NCBI RefSeq assembly: GCF_030272705.1 | Contig: NZ_JARFYM010000002.1 | Coordinates: forward strand, 186,001-250,000 | Length of the DNA stretch: 64,000 nt | Origin: Rhizobium mayense | GTDB lineage: Bacteria; Pseudomonadota; Alphaproteobacteria; Rhizobiales; Rhizobiaceae | Direction of reading: 5' to 3' | Shown: in pieces, positions 41,792 to 50,418 of the stretch | Layout of the letters: each line of letters opens with the position of its first letter | How positions within the stretch are numbered: the first letter of the stretch is position 1 | Position numbers and translations under genes: made by a program | The notes under the pieces: generated by a model | What the model was told of the DNA's origin: nothing | Databases searched by the model: none | The model's input: the letters and a program-made list of their open reading frames with translations, nothing else

Positions 41792-42165
41792 GATTCAACC
41801 ATCGCTTATCTTGCACAGACTCTGATAATTAACGTCTATCATGTGCCTATTGATGTCTGAAATCAATATTCTGATGTGTCAGCGCCATTCTGAGACGAAT
41901 GGTCGCTTGTTAAGACTCGACGCCTGGGAGTAAGTTGAGATCATTTCATGCACCAAAGGAGTCATTCGTGGCCGGCGAGCGGCGCCACAGGAGTCAGCCG
42001 TTGTCGCACGAGATAACGATCCGCCTCGCTCAAGCGCCCGCAAACGAACGTTCCTGCCCTATCGAACCAATAAATTATTCCTGCAAAGCAAGAGAAAAAA
42101 GCACGTAGCCGCAGCCCCACCTCTCCCGGCAATCCCGACGCCGTCACGCCAGTAGTTCACACCAC
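41792..42165. other. Divergent intergenic region with inverted repeat
   Basis: 374 bp between the XRE/Hyf operon and the plus-strand DUF1275 gene. TATTGAT (41848-41854) and ATCAATA (41862-41868) form an exact 7-bp inverted repeat with a 7-bp spacer, 57 bp upstream of the XRE start. The rest shows no supported gene; frames across it lack ribosome sites and family features. Confidence 0.45.
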
Positions 42166-42912
42166 ATGCTCGTAAGACAGGGTTCTCACCGTAACGAAAA
42201 GATCGATCGCGGCCTTGCGGCTTCGCTTGCTGGGATAGCCGGCGCGCTGAACGCATCCGCCTTCTACTCGGTCGGCTTTTTCTCCGCCAACATGACGGGC
42301 AACGTCTCCACACTGTCGGATCATCTCGCCCTTGGTCAATGGCTCTCCGCCCTGTTCTACGGCGGTATCGTGGTGGCATTCGTGCTTGGCGCGGCGGTGT
42401 CGACGCTTATCGTCAACGAAGGACGTCGCCGTAACGTCCACGCCATTTACGCCTACAGCATTCTGACTGAAGCGGTGCTGCTCGCCCTTCTCGGCTGCGC
42501 GGATCTCTGGCTGTTGGCGAGCTGGCGCGTGCCGGTTCTCGTTCCCGGCCTTGCCTTCCTGATGGGCGTGCAGAATGCCGTCGTCACCCGCATCTCAGAT
42601 GCCCGCGTGCGCACCACGCATGTATCCGGGATGGCCACCGATCTCGGCATCGAGCTTGCGATCGCCTTTGATATCTTATGTGGACGCGAGCCCAAAGCCG
42701 AGGCTCGACATAACCTGACCAAGCTGCGGCTGCACCTGTACACCATCGCTGCCTTCCTGATCGGCGGCATTCTCGGAGTCGTCATCTACCGCGCCGTTGG
42801 CGGCTACCTTCTCATCATAGCCGCGGTTTTGTTGACGGTGATCGCGCTGGACGCAATTCGGCGCGCGAAAAAGACGCTGTCCGCTCTGGGCACCGTCTCG
42901 TCGTCGTCCTGA
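42166..42912 (+). CDS. DUF1275 (YoaK) family membrane protein
   Basis: 248 residues with six to seven membrane helices. DUF1275 features are the N-terminal SLAGIAGALNASAFYSVGFFSANMTGNVSTLSDHLALG, where the NMTGN motif is diagnostic, and LAFLMGVQNAVVTRISDARVRTTHVSGMATDLG, a partial internal repeat of the first (VRTTHVSG). Function is unestablished; members are inner-membrane proteins. The ribosome site before ATG 42166 is poor, so the true start could differ by a few codons. The gene is monocistronic and divergent from the Hyf-like operon. Confidence 0.8.
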   Translation: MLVRQGSHRNEKIDRGLAASLAGIAGALNASAFYSVGFFSANMTGNVSTLSDHLALGQWLSALFYGGIVVAFVLGAAVSTLIVNEGRRRNVHAIYAYSILTEAVLLALLGCADLWLLASWRVPVLVPGLAFLMGVQNAVVTRISDARVRTTHVSGMATDLGIELAIAFDILCGREPKAEARHNLTKLRLHLYTIAAFLIGGILGVVIYRAVGGYLLIIAAVLLTVIALDAIRRAKKTLSALGTVSSSS

Positions 42913-43091
42913 TTTGCCCCGCGCTCATCGTCCGCTCTGTTCAGATTATCGGAATTGTGTATTTCGATTTAGGGCCGCGATAGTTCTTGCGCGATCGTCG
43001 CACCAGCGGCGATAGTGTCGATCGCCGTCACGGATGAGCCTGATGATTTAGGCGCGCGGCAGGCATTTGCGACTTGAAGGTGAACCAGAAA

Positions 43092-43862
43092 ATGACGAGA
43101 CCCGTGATCGGCGTAATCGGGAATGCCCGTCTCATGGAAAGCCAATATTCTGCCCAACACGTCGGAGAAAACAATCTTCGCGCCGTAGCTGAGGTCGCCT
43201 GCGCATTGCCGCTGATGTTTGCCGGCAACCCGAAACTTACCAATATTCCGGACTTGCTGGCCATCGTCGACGGTGTTCTCCTGACAGGTGCAAGGGCCAA
43301 TGTGCATCCGAGACACTTCAACACCGCGCCGGATCCCAAGCATGAGCCTTATGACGAGAATCGCGACGCCTTGGCATTGCCGCTGATCGAGGCGTGCGTG
43401 GCCCGTAGCCTGCCTGTTTTCGGCATATGCCGTGGTTTTCAGGAAATGAACGTTGCCGCCGGCGGATCGCTGCATCCCGAAATTCGCGAATTGCCCGGAC
43501 GCATGAACCACCGGATGCCGCGCCTGGAGAATGGCGAAATCCACCCTGATCCGGAGGTGGTTTTTGCCGACCGCCACGATGTCCGGCTTGTCCCGGAGGG
43601 AACCTTCGCGCGCATTCTTGGCCGGGACGTGATTCGGGTAAATTCCCTTCACGGACAAGGCATTCTCGAACTCGGCGAAAGGGTTGTCGCCGAGGGCATT
43701 GCGGAGGATGGCACGATCGAAGCGATCCGGTTCAAGGATGCTTCGGGTTTTGCGCTCGGCGTGCAATGGCACGCCGAATACGATCCTCAAATCAATCCCG
43801 TAAACCGTGCCTTATTCCAGGCGTTCGGCGACGCGGTGAGAAGGCATCGGGAAAGCCGCTAA
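43092..43862 (+). CDS. Class I glutamine amidotransferase-like hydrolase, PuuD type
   Basis: 256 residues from ATG 43092 (GAAGGTGA upstream; a TTG at 43074 is less likely). The peptidase C26/PuuD pattern is IGVIGNARLMESQ at the start, the VDGVLLTGARANVHPRHF turn, the nucleophile elbow VFGICRGFQEMNVAAGG with the catalytic Cys, and VQWHAEYD with the His and Glu of the triad. PuuD hydrolyses gamma-glutamyl-GABA in putrescine catabolism. No other putrescine genes are adjacent, so a related gamma-glutamyl amide may be the substrate. It is convergent with the aldo/keto reductase gene. Confidence 0.83.
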   Translation: MTRPVIGVIGNARLMESQYSAQHVGENNLRAVAEVACALPLMFAGNPKLTNIPDLLAIVDGVLLTGARANVHPRHFNTAPDPKHEPYDENRDALALPLIEACVARSLPVFGICRGFQEMNVAAGGSLHPEIRELPGRMNHRMPRLENGEIHPDPEVVFADRHDVRLVPEGTFARILGRDVIRVNSLHGQGILELGERVVAEGIAEDGTIEAIRFKDASGFALGVQWHAEYDPQINPVNRALFQAFGDAVRRHRESR

Positions 43863-43871
43863 GCAGAAACG

Positions 43872-44906
43872 TCAAACAAGCGGCGGGTTCAATTTGGCAA
43901 ACCCTTCCTGGCGCCTGTAGGGAAAATAGGGATAGGGCGCCGTCACCAAGCTCGCCCGATCCAGCCTGTCGATCTGTTCCTTCGTCAGCGACCAGCCGAC
44001 GGCACCGAGATTCTGGCGCAACTGTTCCTCGTTGCGCGCGCCAATTATGACACTTGAAACAGTCGGCCGGTTGATGAGCCAGTTGATAGCGATCTGCGGT
44101 ACTGTCTTGCCCGTTTCAGCCGCGATGCCATCGAGCGCCTCGACAATGTCGAAGAGCTTTTCGTCATCGACCGGCGGGCCGTAGGCGGCAGTGTCGCGCA
44201 GGCGGCTTTTCTCGGGGAGCGGTTGGCCGCGGCGGATCTTGCCCGTCAGCCTGCCCCATGCAAGTGGGCTCCAGACGAGTGCGCCGACATTCTGGTCAGC
44301 GGCGAGCGGCATCAGTTCCCATTCGTAGTCGCGGCCCGCAAGCGAGTAATAGACCTGATGCGCCACGTAGCGCGGATAGACATGCTTTTCCGCGACCGCC
44401 AGCGATTTCATGAGTTCCCAGCCCGCGAAATTGGAGGCGCCGACATAGCGAAGCTTTCCCGCTGTCACCAGACGATCGAGTGTGGAAAGCGTTTCCTCGA
44501 CCGGTGTCGAGGCATCGAAGGCGTGCAATTGCAGCAGATCGATATGGGCCGTCCCGAGGCGGCGCAGAGCGTCGTCAACCGATTTGATCAGCCGCGAGCG
44601 CGATGTTCCCCAATCGCCCGGTCCGTCGCCCGTTGGAAGTGCGGTCTTGGTCGAGATCAGGACGGCATCCCGCCTGCCCCGTATCGCCTGGCCAAGCACC
44701 TCTTCCGATGCGCCAGCTGAATAGACATCGGCCGTATCGAAAAGATTGACGCCGGCTTCAAGGCAGATATCGACGAGACGCCGCGCCTCCACTGCATCCG
44801 TTGTCCCCCAAGCTCCGAACAGCGGGCCGCTGCCGCCAAAGGTGCCCGCTCCAAAGCTTAGTACGGGCACCCTCAGTCCAGATGCGCCGAGATTTCTGTA
44901 TTCCAT
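43872..44906 (-). CDS. Aldo/keto reductase
   Basis: 344 residues from ATG 44906 (AGGAG 8 bp upstream); the frame extends to 45392 antisense to the LysR gene and is not coding there. Catalytic residues are in LFDTADVYSAGASEE (Asp, Tyr), LISTKTALPTG (Lys) and DLLQLHAFD (His), with the cofactor segments GASNFAGWELMKS and VIIGARNEEQLRQNLGA. It shares overall layout and the DTADVYSAG motif with the plus-strand reductase at 11582, so the two are paralogous. It is divergent from a LysR gene, which probably controls it. Confidence 0.87.
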   Translation of the reverse strand: MEYRNLGASGLRVPVLSFGAGTFGGSGPLFGAWGTTDAVEARRLVDICLEAGVNLFDTADVYSAGASEEVLGQAIRGRRDAVLISTKTALPTGDGPGDWGTSRSRLIKSVDDALRRLGTAHIDLLQLHAFDASTPVEETLSTLDRLVTAGKLRYVGASNFAGWELMKSLAVAEKHVYPRYVAHQVYYSLAGRDYEWELMPLAADQNVGALVWSPLAWGRLTGKIRRGQPLPEKSRLRDTAAYGPPVDDEKLFDIVEALDGIAAETGKTVPQIAINWLINRPTVSSVIIGARNEEQLRQNLGAVGWSLTKEQIDRLDRASLVTAPYPYFPYRRQEGFAKLNPPLV

Positions 44907-44999
44907 TGGTCTGTCTCCTGCCGTTTCAACAGAGATAGACGCTGCATCTAATGTGATATAGATTGCCTCCAGGAAATGCATTTGTGATTTCAATTCATC

Positions 45000-45902
45000 A
45001 TGAGCCGTCAGGACATTAATCGCTCCGGCGAGATGGAAGTCTTCGTGCGCGCAGTCGAACTCGGCGGCTTCACCGCAGCGGCAGCAGCCTGCCGCATGAC
45101 GCCGTCGGCCGTCAGTAAACTGGTCACTCGTCTTGAAGCGCGCCTCGGTGCGCGCCTTGTCAACCGCTCGACAAGGCGCCTGCAGCTGACGCCGGAGGGA
45201 TGCGCTTTCTATGAGCGTAGCATCACGATCCTCGCAGATATCACGGAGGCCGAGCGGTACGCCTCGGCCGGTGAGCAGGCGGCGGGACGCATTCGCATCA
45301 ATACCAGTGGCTCTTTCGGCAATCATGTATTGGCGCCGCTCATTCCCTCTTTCATGGCGCTGCATCCCGCCGTCTCGCTCGATATCTTTCACACCGACAG
45401 GGTCGTGGATTTGATGGAGGAGCGAGCCGATGTTGCAATCCGCACCGGCCCGCTCAAGAATTCAAGCCTGACCGCCCGCAAACTCGGCGTCGCACGCAGG
45501 GTCATCGTTGCCTCACCGGACTATCTCCGGCGTCACGGCGCGCCGAAATCGCTTGCCGAGCTCGAAAAACATTGCCGCATCGGCTTTTCCTATTCCCGCG
45601 TCATCGAAGGCTGGCCCATGCGGCGCGGCGGCGAAACAATAACAATTTCTGTTACGCCGGGCCTGCAAGTCAGCGATGGCGAAGCCATGCGCCATCTTGC
45701 GCTTGCCGGTGCCGGCATGGCACGGCTTACTGCCTTCACGGTCAAGGCAGATATCGATGCGGGCCGTCTCGTGGTTGTTCTCGAGGAGCTCAACCCAGGC
45801 GATGTCGAGGAATTTTATGCCGTCTACATCGGTCAGGGCGGCCCCCTGCCCGCGCGTGTCCGGGCGCTTCTGGAGTTCTTGCGTGACAATGTCAGACTGT
45901 GA
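45000..45902 (+). CDS. LysR family transcriptional regulator
   Basis: 300 residues. The N-terminal HTH is FVRAVELGGFTAAAAACRMTPSAVSKLVTRLEARLGARLVNRSTRRLQLTPEG, followed by the linker helix and an effector domain starting GRIRINTSGSFGNHVLAPLI. The variant resembles the DhcR/PtxR-like group that often regulates a divergent oxidoreductase. It is divergent from the aldo/keto reductase with 93 bp between start codons, the standard LysR layout. The ligand is unknown. The ribosome site is weak, which is common in this family. Confidence 0.87.
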   Translation: MSRQDINRSGEMEVFVRAVELGGFTAAAAACRMTPSAVSKLVTRLEARLGARLVNRSTRRLQLTPEGCAFYERSITILADITEAERYASAGEQAAGRIRINTSGSFGNHVLAPLIPSFMALHPAVSLDIFHTDRVVDLMEERADVAIRTGPLKNSSLTARKLGVARRVIVASPDYLRRHGAPKSLAELEKHCRIGFSYSRVIEGWPMRRGGETITISVTPGLQVSDGEAMRHLALAGAGMARLTAFTVKADIDAGRLVVVLEELNPGDVEEFYAVYIGQGGPLPARVRALLEFLRDNVRL

Positions 45903-45983
45903 CGAGAAACGGTCTTCAATCATCTCTTTATGACCGGTTGCGGTAATCCTACCAGACATCCCGGGAACGCGCCCGCGCGCTCG

Positions 45984-47405
45984 TCAATGCCAGTCCTGAT
46001 GATGGGAACGGTGAACGTCCGTAAGCCCATTTCTGAAGAACCGGTCGTAGTAGTCGATCTCGACGTGATGCGCCTGCAGCCAGACACCGGGCACGTGGAT
46101 CGCATCGCAATGGGCGGGGAACCGGCCATGCGTTTCGTAGATATAGGTGCAGATGTCCCGCGCACAGCCGATGACATCGTCATTGTAGACGGCAGCTTCC
46201 GCCAGATAGCGCTTGCCGTAGTCGTCCTTATAGATCTCGGCAAAAAGCGCCTGGTCATTGAAGAGACCGTTCTTGCCGAACTTCTCCTCGACGACCGCGG
46301 CAACGGCGTCAGCCATGCTGTCGTAATAGGGTGGCGACATGCCCTTGATCAGATGCTCCCCCTTGAAACGCAGTCCGATCGGGTTGCTGCGCAGGTTGGA
46401 ATAGCGTGGCAGCGGTACCTGCCAGCGCAGGATGTCCATCAGGCGCCAGCGTGGCGTCACGACATCGAAGCCCAGCATGGGGCCGTAAGTCTTCAGGAAT
46501 TTCGGATCGCCGAGGAGAACCGGCGGGCTGATGGAGCCATGGATCCAGGCGCCGAGCCCCATGGCATCAGCAGTCAGGAATATGTTCTGCAACAGCAGGT
46601 CGGCCTCGATCTGCGTGCGCAGAGAACCAATGACGCCGAGCGGGATCTTGATATCCTTGTTCAGAAAGCCCTTGTCCACCCAGCGCTTTACGCCAGCGAG
46701 CCGATAGAAGTTGCGGTCGTCGACGATTGCCGGCCGGGCGCCGTCGGGCTGGGTCAGAAGGTACATCATGCCGTTGATATACTGTCGCGAGAGGTCGACA
46801 ACCGGCAGGAAGATCGTCGTGCCCGGTAGGTTCGACAGGAAGCGATTGGAATCGAGATAAGCCGGAAAGGCACGCTTGCCGTCCGGAACGTCGAGGCGGT
46901 GATCGAGAATGCGCACCTTCGCCTCTGCTGCCCGGGCGATCAGCCTTTCCGCTGTCAGCGCTTTCTCGCCGTCCGGTGGCGGCGGCAATTTGCGGATGAA
47001 ATAGGTGCCGCTATCGTTGATCATGAAGAAATGCGTGCCCTGGGCGTTGTCGGGGCTGCCGGCGGTGCGGCCCTCCATGACAAGGTTCGGCTTGGCCATG
47101 ATCGGCTGATGCGTGGCTGGATCTTCAAAGGGCCGGTCGGGCATGGTGAGCCCCGTCGAACCCGTGATGGCGATCAGCATCGCCTCTTCGAGCTCCGAAA
47201 GAGGTTCGCGCGGATTTTGCGACTCGTAACTCATCGTCCCGGCCAGCACCGAGCTTCCCTGGCTAACACGATGGGTGCGCCGTCGCCATATCGTCTCGAT
47301 CAACGGCCTGCGGAAAAGCGCGTCGAGCCCGCGATTGCCGGTCGAGGTTCCGGCCGCTGTCGGGCTTGTTGGCGAAAGGTCATCCGCTCCGGGTATGTCC
47401 GTCAT
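45984..47405 (-). CDS. Nitroreductase-like protein coupled to the heme dioxygenase fusion
   Basis: 473 residues from ATG 47405 with AGGAGGGCATC upstream; the ATG overlaps the stop of the fusion gene by 4 bp. I do not recognise a close named family. Two parts resemble nitroreductase folds: RRRTHRVSQGSSVLAGTMSYESQNPREPLSELEEAMLIAITG near the start, and ADLLLQNIFLTADAMGLGAWIHGSISPPVLLGDPKF in the centre. The usual dimer-swapped flavin residues cannot be confirmed by eye. The C-terminal 150 residues include CARDICTYIYETHGRFPAHCDAIHVPGVWLQAHHVEIDYYD. Tight coupling suggests that it reduces or otherwise processes the fusion enzyme's product. Confidence 0.65.
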   Translation of the reverse strand: MTDIPGADDLSPTSPTAAGTSTGNRGLDALFRRPLIETIWRRRTHRVSQGSSVLAGTMSYESQNPREPLSELEEAMLIAITGSTGLTMPDRPFEDPATHQPIMAKPNLVMEGRTAGSPDNAQGTHFFMINDSGTYFIRKLPPPPDGEKALTAERLIARAAEAKVRILDHRLDVPDGKRAFPAYLDSNRFLSNLPGTTIFLPVVDLSRQYINGMMYLLTQPDGARPAIVDDRNFYRLAGVKRWVDKGFLNKDIKIPLGVIGSLRTQIEADLLLQNIFLTADAMGLGAWIHGSISPPVLLGDPKFLKTYGPMLGFDVVTPRWRLMDILRWQVPLPRYSNLRSNPIGLRFKGEHLIKGMSPPYYDSMADAVAAVVEEKFGKNGLFNDQALFAEIYKDDYGKRYLAEAAVYNDDVIGCARDICTYIYETHGRFPAHCDAIHVPGVWLQAHHVEIDYYDRFFRNGLTDVHRSHHQDWH

Positions 47406-50248
47406 GATGCCCTCCTTTCCAGATCCTGCTTTTCTCCGCCGAAGAGGACAGGCCGCCAGGGCACGAAGGCGCTGGCATTGCGCGGCAGCATCGACGCCAG
47501 ATCCGGGCAATGCCGCAGGATCAGGCTCGTCATGCCGTTGTTGGCGATCCAGTCCATCCCGAAGGGCGAATAGACTTCCGGACGGAAGTCCACCGTCAGG
47601 AAGCGATCACTCTGCAGCCGGCGTGACGCCATGAGGATGAAGATGCGGAAAGCCGTGTCGCTGAAGCCGAAGCCTTCCGGCGGCGGTTCAGCAAAGAGAC
47701 CAACCACCGTGTCGATGCGGTCGATGTCGCCGTAGATCTCCTTGAGCAGCCGCACGTCCTCAGGATTGGTCGACAACTCCTCCCAATGCTTGATCCGCGG
47801 CCGGTGCAGGCCGGCCCTGAAATCATTGTAGCGCGGCACGCCACGGCGCCGCGTCCGCACGAGGTCGACGACGGAAAGATCGATGATCTCCTTGTCGCGC
47901 GTGAACGCTTGGAGTGCGCGGGGGAAATTGTGCAGCGTGATGGCGCCGGGATGGGCCGTGCCGAAGGAATAGAGCGTGTTGCGAAGACCGTATTGCCGCA
48001 TCATCTCATCGGCGCCCGCGCCCTGGATGTCCATGAAACTCTTTTCGGCGATCCTGGCACCCGTCTTGTGGTTGTAGAAGCAATAATCGTCCGGCAGCAA
48101 CGGATGCATGCGGTAAACGGTGACGAAATCCTCGGTCAACGAATAGGGCGTGCCGTGATGGTCCGGCATCGTCTTCGGAATGCCGGTGGAGGCATGCGCG
48201 TCTACCAGCCAGAGGCCCGCCTTTGTCAGCCAGTCATTGGCGGGCGGGCCGTTCCAATTGCTGGAGAGGCCAACCTCGATCGCCTTGGTCGCAAGGATTG
48301 CCGGCGTCCATTCGACCGTGTGGATCTTGGCTATCAGCGCCGAGACGATCAGCCTGGCGGTCTGGTAGACGCGTTCGTCCTCCCAATTGCCATATTGGCG
48401 TCGAAGCTCGTCGCAGAGCAGATTGTGTTCACGGGCAAACAGCGTGTGCATGGCGCTCAAGCCGAGCCACCAGCTCTCGTTGAAGCCCGTCACTTCGAAG
48501 CCGTGGACGTCGACCGGCAGGTGCCCGTCGACAAGGCGTATCTTCGGACCCTCGCGCAGATCCTTGGCTTTCTTGCTGTCGGGACCGTAAACCTCCGATC
48601 CGTCCCACCAATGCGAAGCAGCATTGCCGAAATAGATGGGTGGCTTGCCGTCATAGCCGCTGATCTCCATGTTTCCGGCAATTCGCATCACGTCTTCCGG
48701 CTTGCCACCGACCTCGCTGGTCCATTTCATGCCGGCGGGAAGGCCCACGACGACGTCCTTTTCTCCGAGCGGATGGCGGGCATGGTTGACCCAATCATGG
48801 ACCTGAAACTGGATCCAGGCGGCAGCGAGGATGTTGAGTGAGCGCGCCGGAATGAACGTGTCACGATGCAGCAATTGCTGCGCAACCATCACCGGATTGG
48901 GCGTGTCGAACAGTTCGGGCGCAAAAACCGGCGGGAGGTTGCGGCCGAAGGTCGAGCCGACGGCGCCCATCTTCGGCGCCGACAGATCGTTGAACGTGCC
49001 GTCATAGGTCCGCATCTGCCGCTCGCCTTCGGCAATAGCCGGCGGCGGCGTCGGGCGAGCGACCGGCGGCGCCTCGACCGGGTCGGTCCCGATCAGGTTC
49101 TTTTCGCGCAGGACGTAGCGGAAAGCGTCGAGATTGAGCAGGCTCAGCCGCAGCGGCAGCCGGTGCCAGACGATGAACCGGTTGATGACGAGAAAAGCGC
49201 TACGCGCAATGCTCCCCGCCACCCGATTGCGAAGCGGAACCGGGGTCGTCCAGCGGAAACTGTGGCGATAGGCGGCGCTCGCATCGTAGACCACCTTGCG
49301 TGCCCGGTTGAGATTGCCGAGCGGCCTGAAGGCATCGGTCGTGTTCCAGGGGTTGAAAGCCAGTTCGTCGACAAGGCGGGCATTGGCAATGGTTTCGGCA
49401 TCGCCAGTCTTCGGTTTGCTGACCTGGAGGTCTGCCACCTTGATCGGAGGCGAGGCGGTCTCCGTCCATTCAATGGACGTGTCCTCGATCGGCGTCGACC
49501 TCGGGTCGGCGAAAAGCTGGAGACAGAGTTCGTAATTGATGTCCCCGACCTCCAGCCGCCGGGCAAGCTCTGTGGAGAGATAGCCAGGATCGGTCTCGGA
49601 AGGATCGGGAGCATGCGGCGCATTCGGTGCCGGACGGAAGAAATAGCGCACCGCCAACCTGTCGCCCCAACAGATCGCGCCGCGGCTCCAGAATGTCTCA
49701 AGCGCCAGGCTGCGGATTTTACGATTGCGTCCGGTCGTGACGTTGCGGATCATCCGCAGGGTTTCGGAGGGCCCGAAAGTGAAGGCGAGGCCGATCACCC
49801 CAAAGAGCCGGCTCAAGCCTCCGCCCGCCGTTGCCTTGGCGAAGGCAACGAACTGCTTGGCGTCGCGTGCATGGGAAACGGGGAAATTGGTCGCCAAGAG
49901 ATCGTGCTTCTCCTGATCCGAGACATTGATCCGCACCGCCAAGCCGCGCAGATCGGGTTTATAGTCTGGCTGACCGTAGCCGCTGGCATTGGAGAGGCGC
50001 AGCATCGCGGAATAGCTCTTACCGGGCTCGGCAAACCCGAACCTAAGATTTTCGGGCAGATCATCGACGAACTTCAGCTCTGCGTCGATAGCTGCAAAGA
50101 CCGCCTTGCTGTGAAACGCGCGCTGAATATCGGCCGCCTTGGCATAGGCGCGCGTCTTGTATTGGACACGCATCATATCCTGAGCGAGGCCCTCGAATGC
50201 CAAGCGCTCGGCCTCCACTCCCCCTTGATAGGACTCACTCCACTCCAT
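47402..50248 (-). CDS. Catalase-related heme domain fused to cyclooxygenase-like heme dioxygenase
   Basis: 948 residues. Residues about 1-350 are a catalase-related domain: distal His46 in RAFHSKA and the proximal heme-ligand motif R-x3-Y (Arg317, Tyr321 in ARKVVYDAS). Residues about 410-930 are an animal-type heme peroxidase of the cyclooxygenase/alpha-dioxygenase group: distal His484 in QFQVHDW, FAREHNLLCDEL, and VYRMHPLLPD with Tyr712 at the catalytic-tyrosine position and proximal His715. That Tyr marks fatty-acid dioxygenases as opposed to ordinary peroxidases. Catalase-related partners in other oxylipin systems convert the hydroperoxide (for example to an allene oxide). I infer a two-step oxylipin synthase. 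No signal peptide is seen. Confidence 0.85.
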   Translation of the reverse strand: MEWSESYQGGVEAERLAFEGLAQDMMRVQYKTRAYAKAADIQRAFHSKAVFAAIDAELKFVDDLPENLRFGFAEPGKSYSAMLRLSNASGYGQPDYKPDLRGLAVRINVSDQEKHDLLATNFPVSHARDAKQFVAFAKATAGGGLSRLFGVIGLAFTFGPSETLRMIRNVTTGRNRKIRSLALETFWSRGAICWGDRLAVRYFFRPAPNAPHAPDPSETDPGYLSTELARRLEVGDINYELCLQLFADPRSTPIEDTSIEWTETASPPIKVADLQVSKPKTGDAETIANARLVDELAFNPWNTTDAFRPLGNLNRARKVVYDASAAYRHSFRWTTPVPLRNRVAGSIARSAFLVINRFIVWHRLPLRLSLLNLDAFRYVLREKNLIGTDPVEAPPVARPTPPPAIAEGERQMRTYDGTFNDLSAPKMGAVGSTFGRNLPPVFAPELFDTPNPVMVAQQLLHRDTFIPARSLNILAAAWIQFQVHDWVNHARHPLGEKDVVVGLPAGMKWTSEVGGKPEDVMRIAGNMEISGYDGKPPIYFGNAASHWWDGSEVYGPDSKKAKDLREGPKIRLVDGHLPVDVHGFEVTGFNESWWLGLSAMHTLFAREHNLLCDELRRQYGNWEDERVYQTARLIVSALIAKIHTVEWTPAILATKAIEVGLSSNWNGPPANDWLTKAGLWLVDAHASTGIPKTMPDHHGTPYSLTEDFVTVYRMHPLLPDDYCFYNHKTGARIAEKSFMDIQGAGADEMMRQYGLRNTLYSFGTAHPGAITLHNFPRALQAFTRDKEIIDLSVVDLVRTRRRGVPRYNDFRAGLHRPRIKHWEELSTNPEDVRLLKEIYGDIDRIDTVVGLFAEPPPEGFGFSDTAFRIFILMASRRLQSDRFLTVDFRPEVYSPFGMDWIANNGMTSLILRHCPDLASMLPRNASAFVPWRPVLFGGEKQDLERRAS

Positions 50249-50418
50249 TCTCGTTCACCCTCCTTGAACGCATCGGACAATGGCTTCTGGCGCACCGTGC
50301 CGATGGGAATGCATGGGATTGAAAAGAGGCGGACGATCCCCCGTTTTCCCGCCGCCGTCCGCGATGCGACCGAGAAACGCCTTCTGATCTCGGCCCATTG
50401 CGCCGACGAACAAATTGG

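Noticed and set aside
41481..41816. N-terminal extension of HyfB to 41816
   Set aside because: It would run through the XRE gene in another frame; GTG 41480 has a strong ribosome site and starts directly at the first membrane helix.
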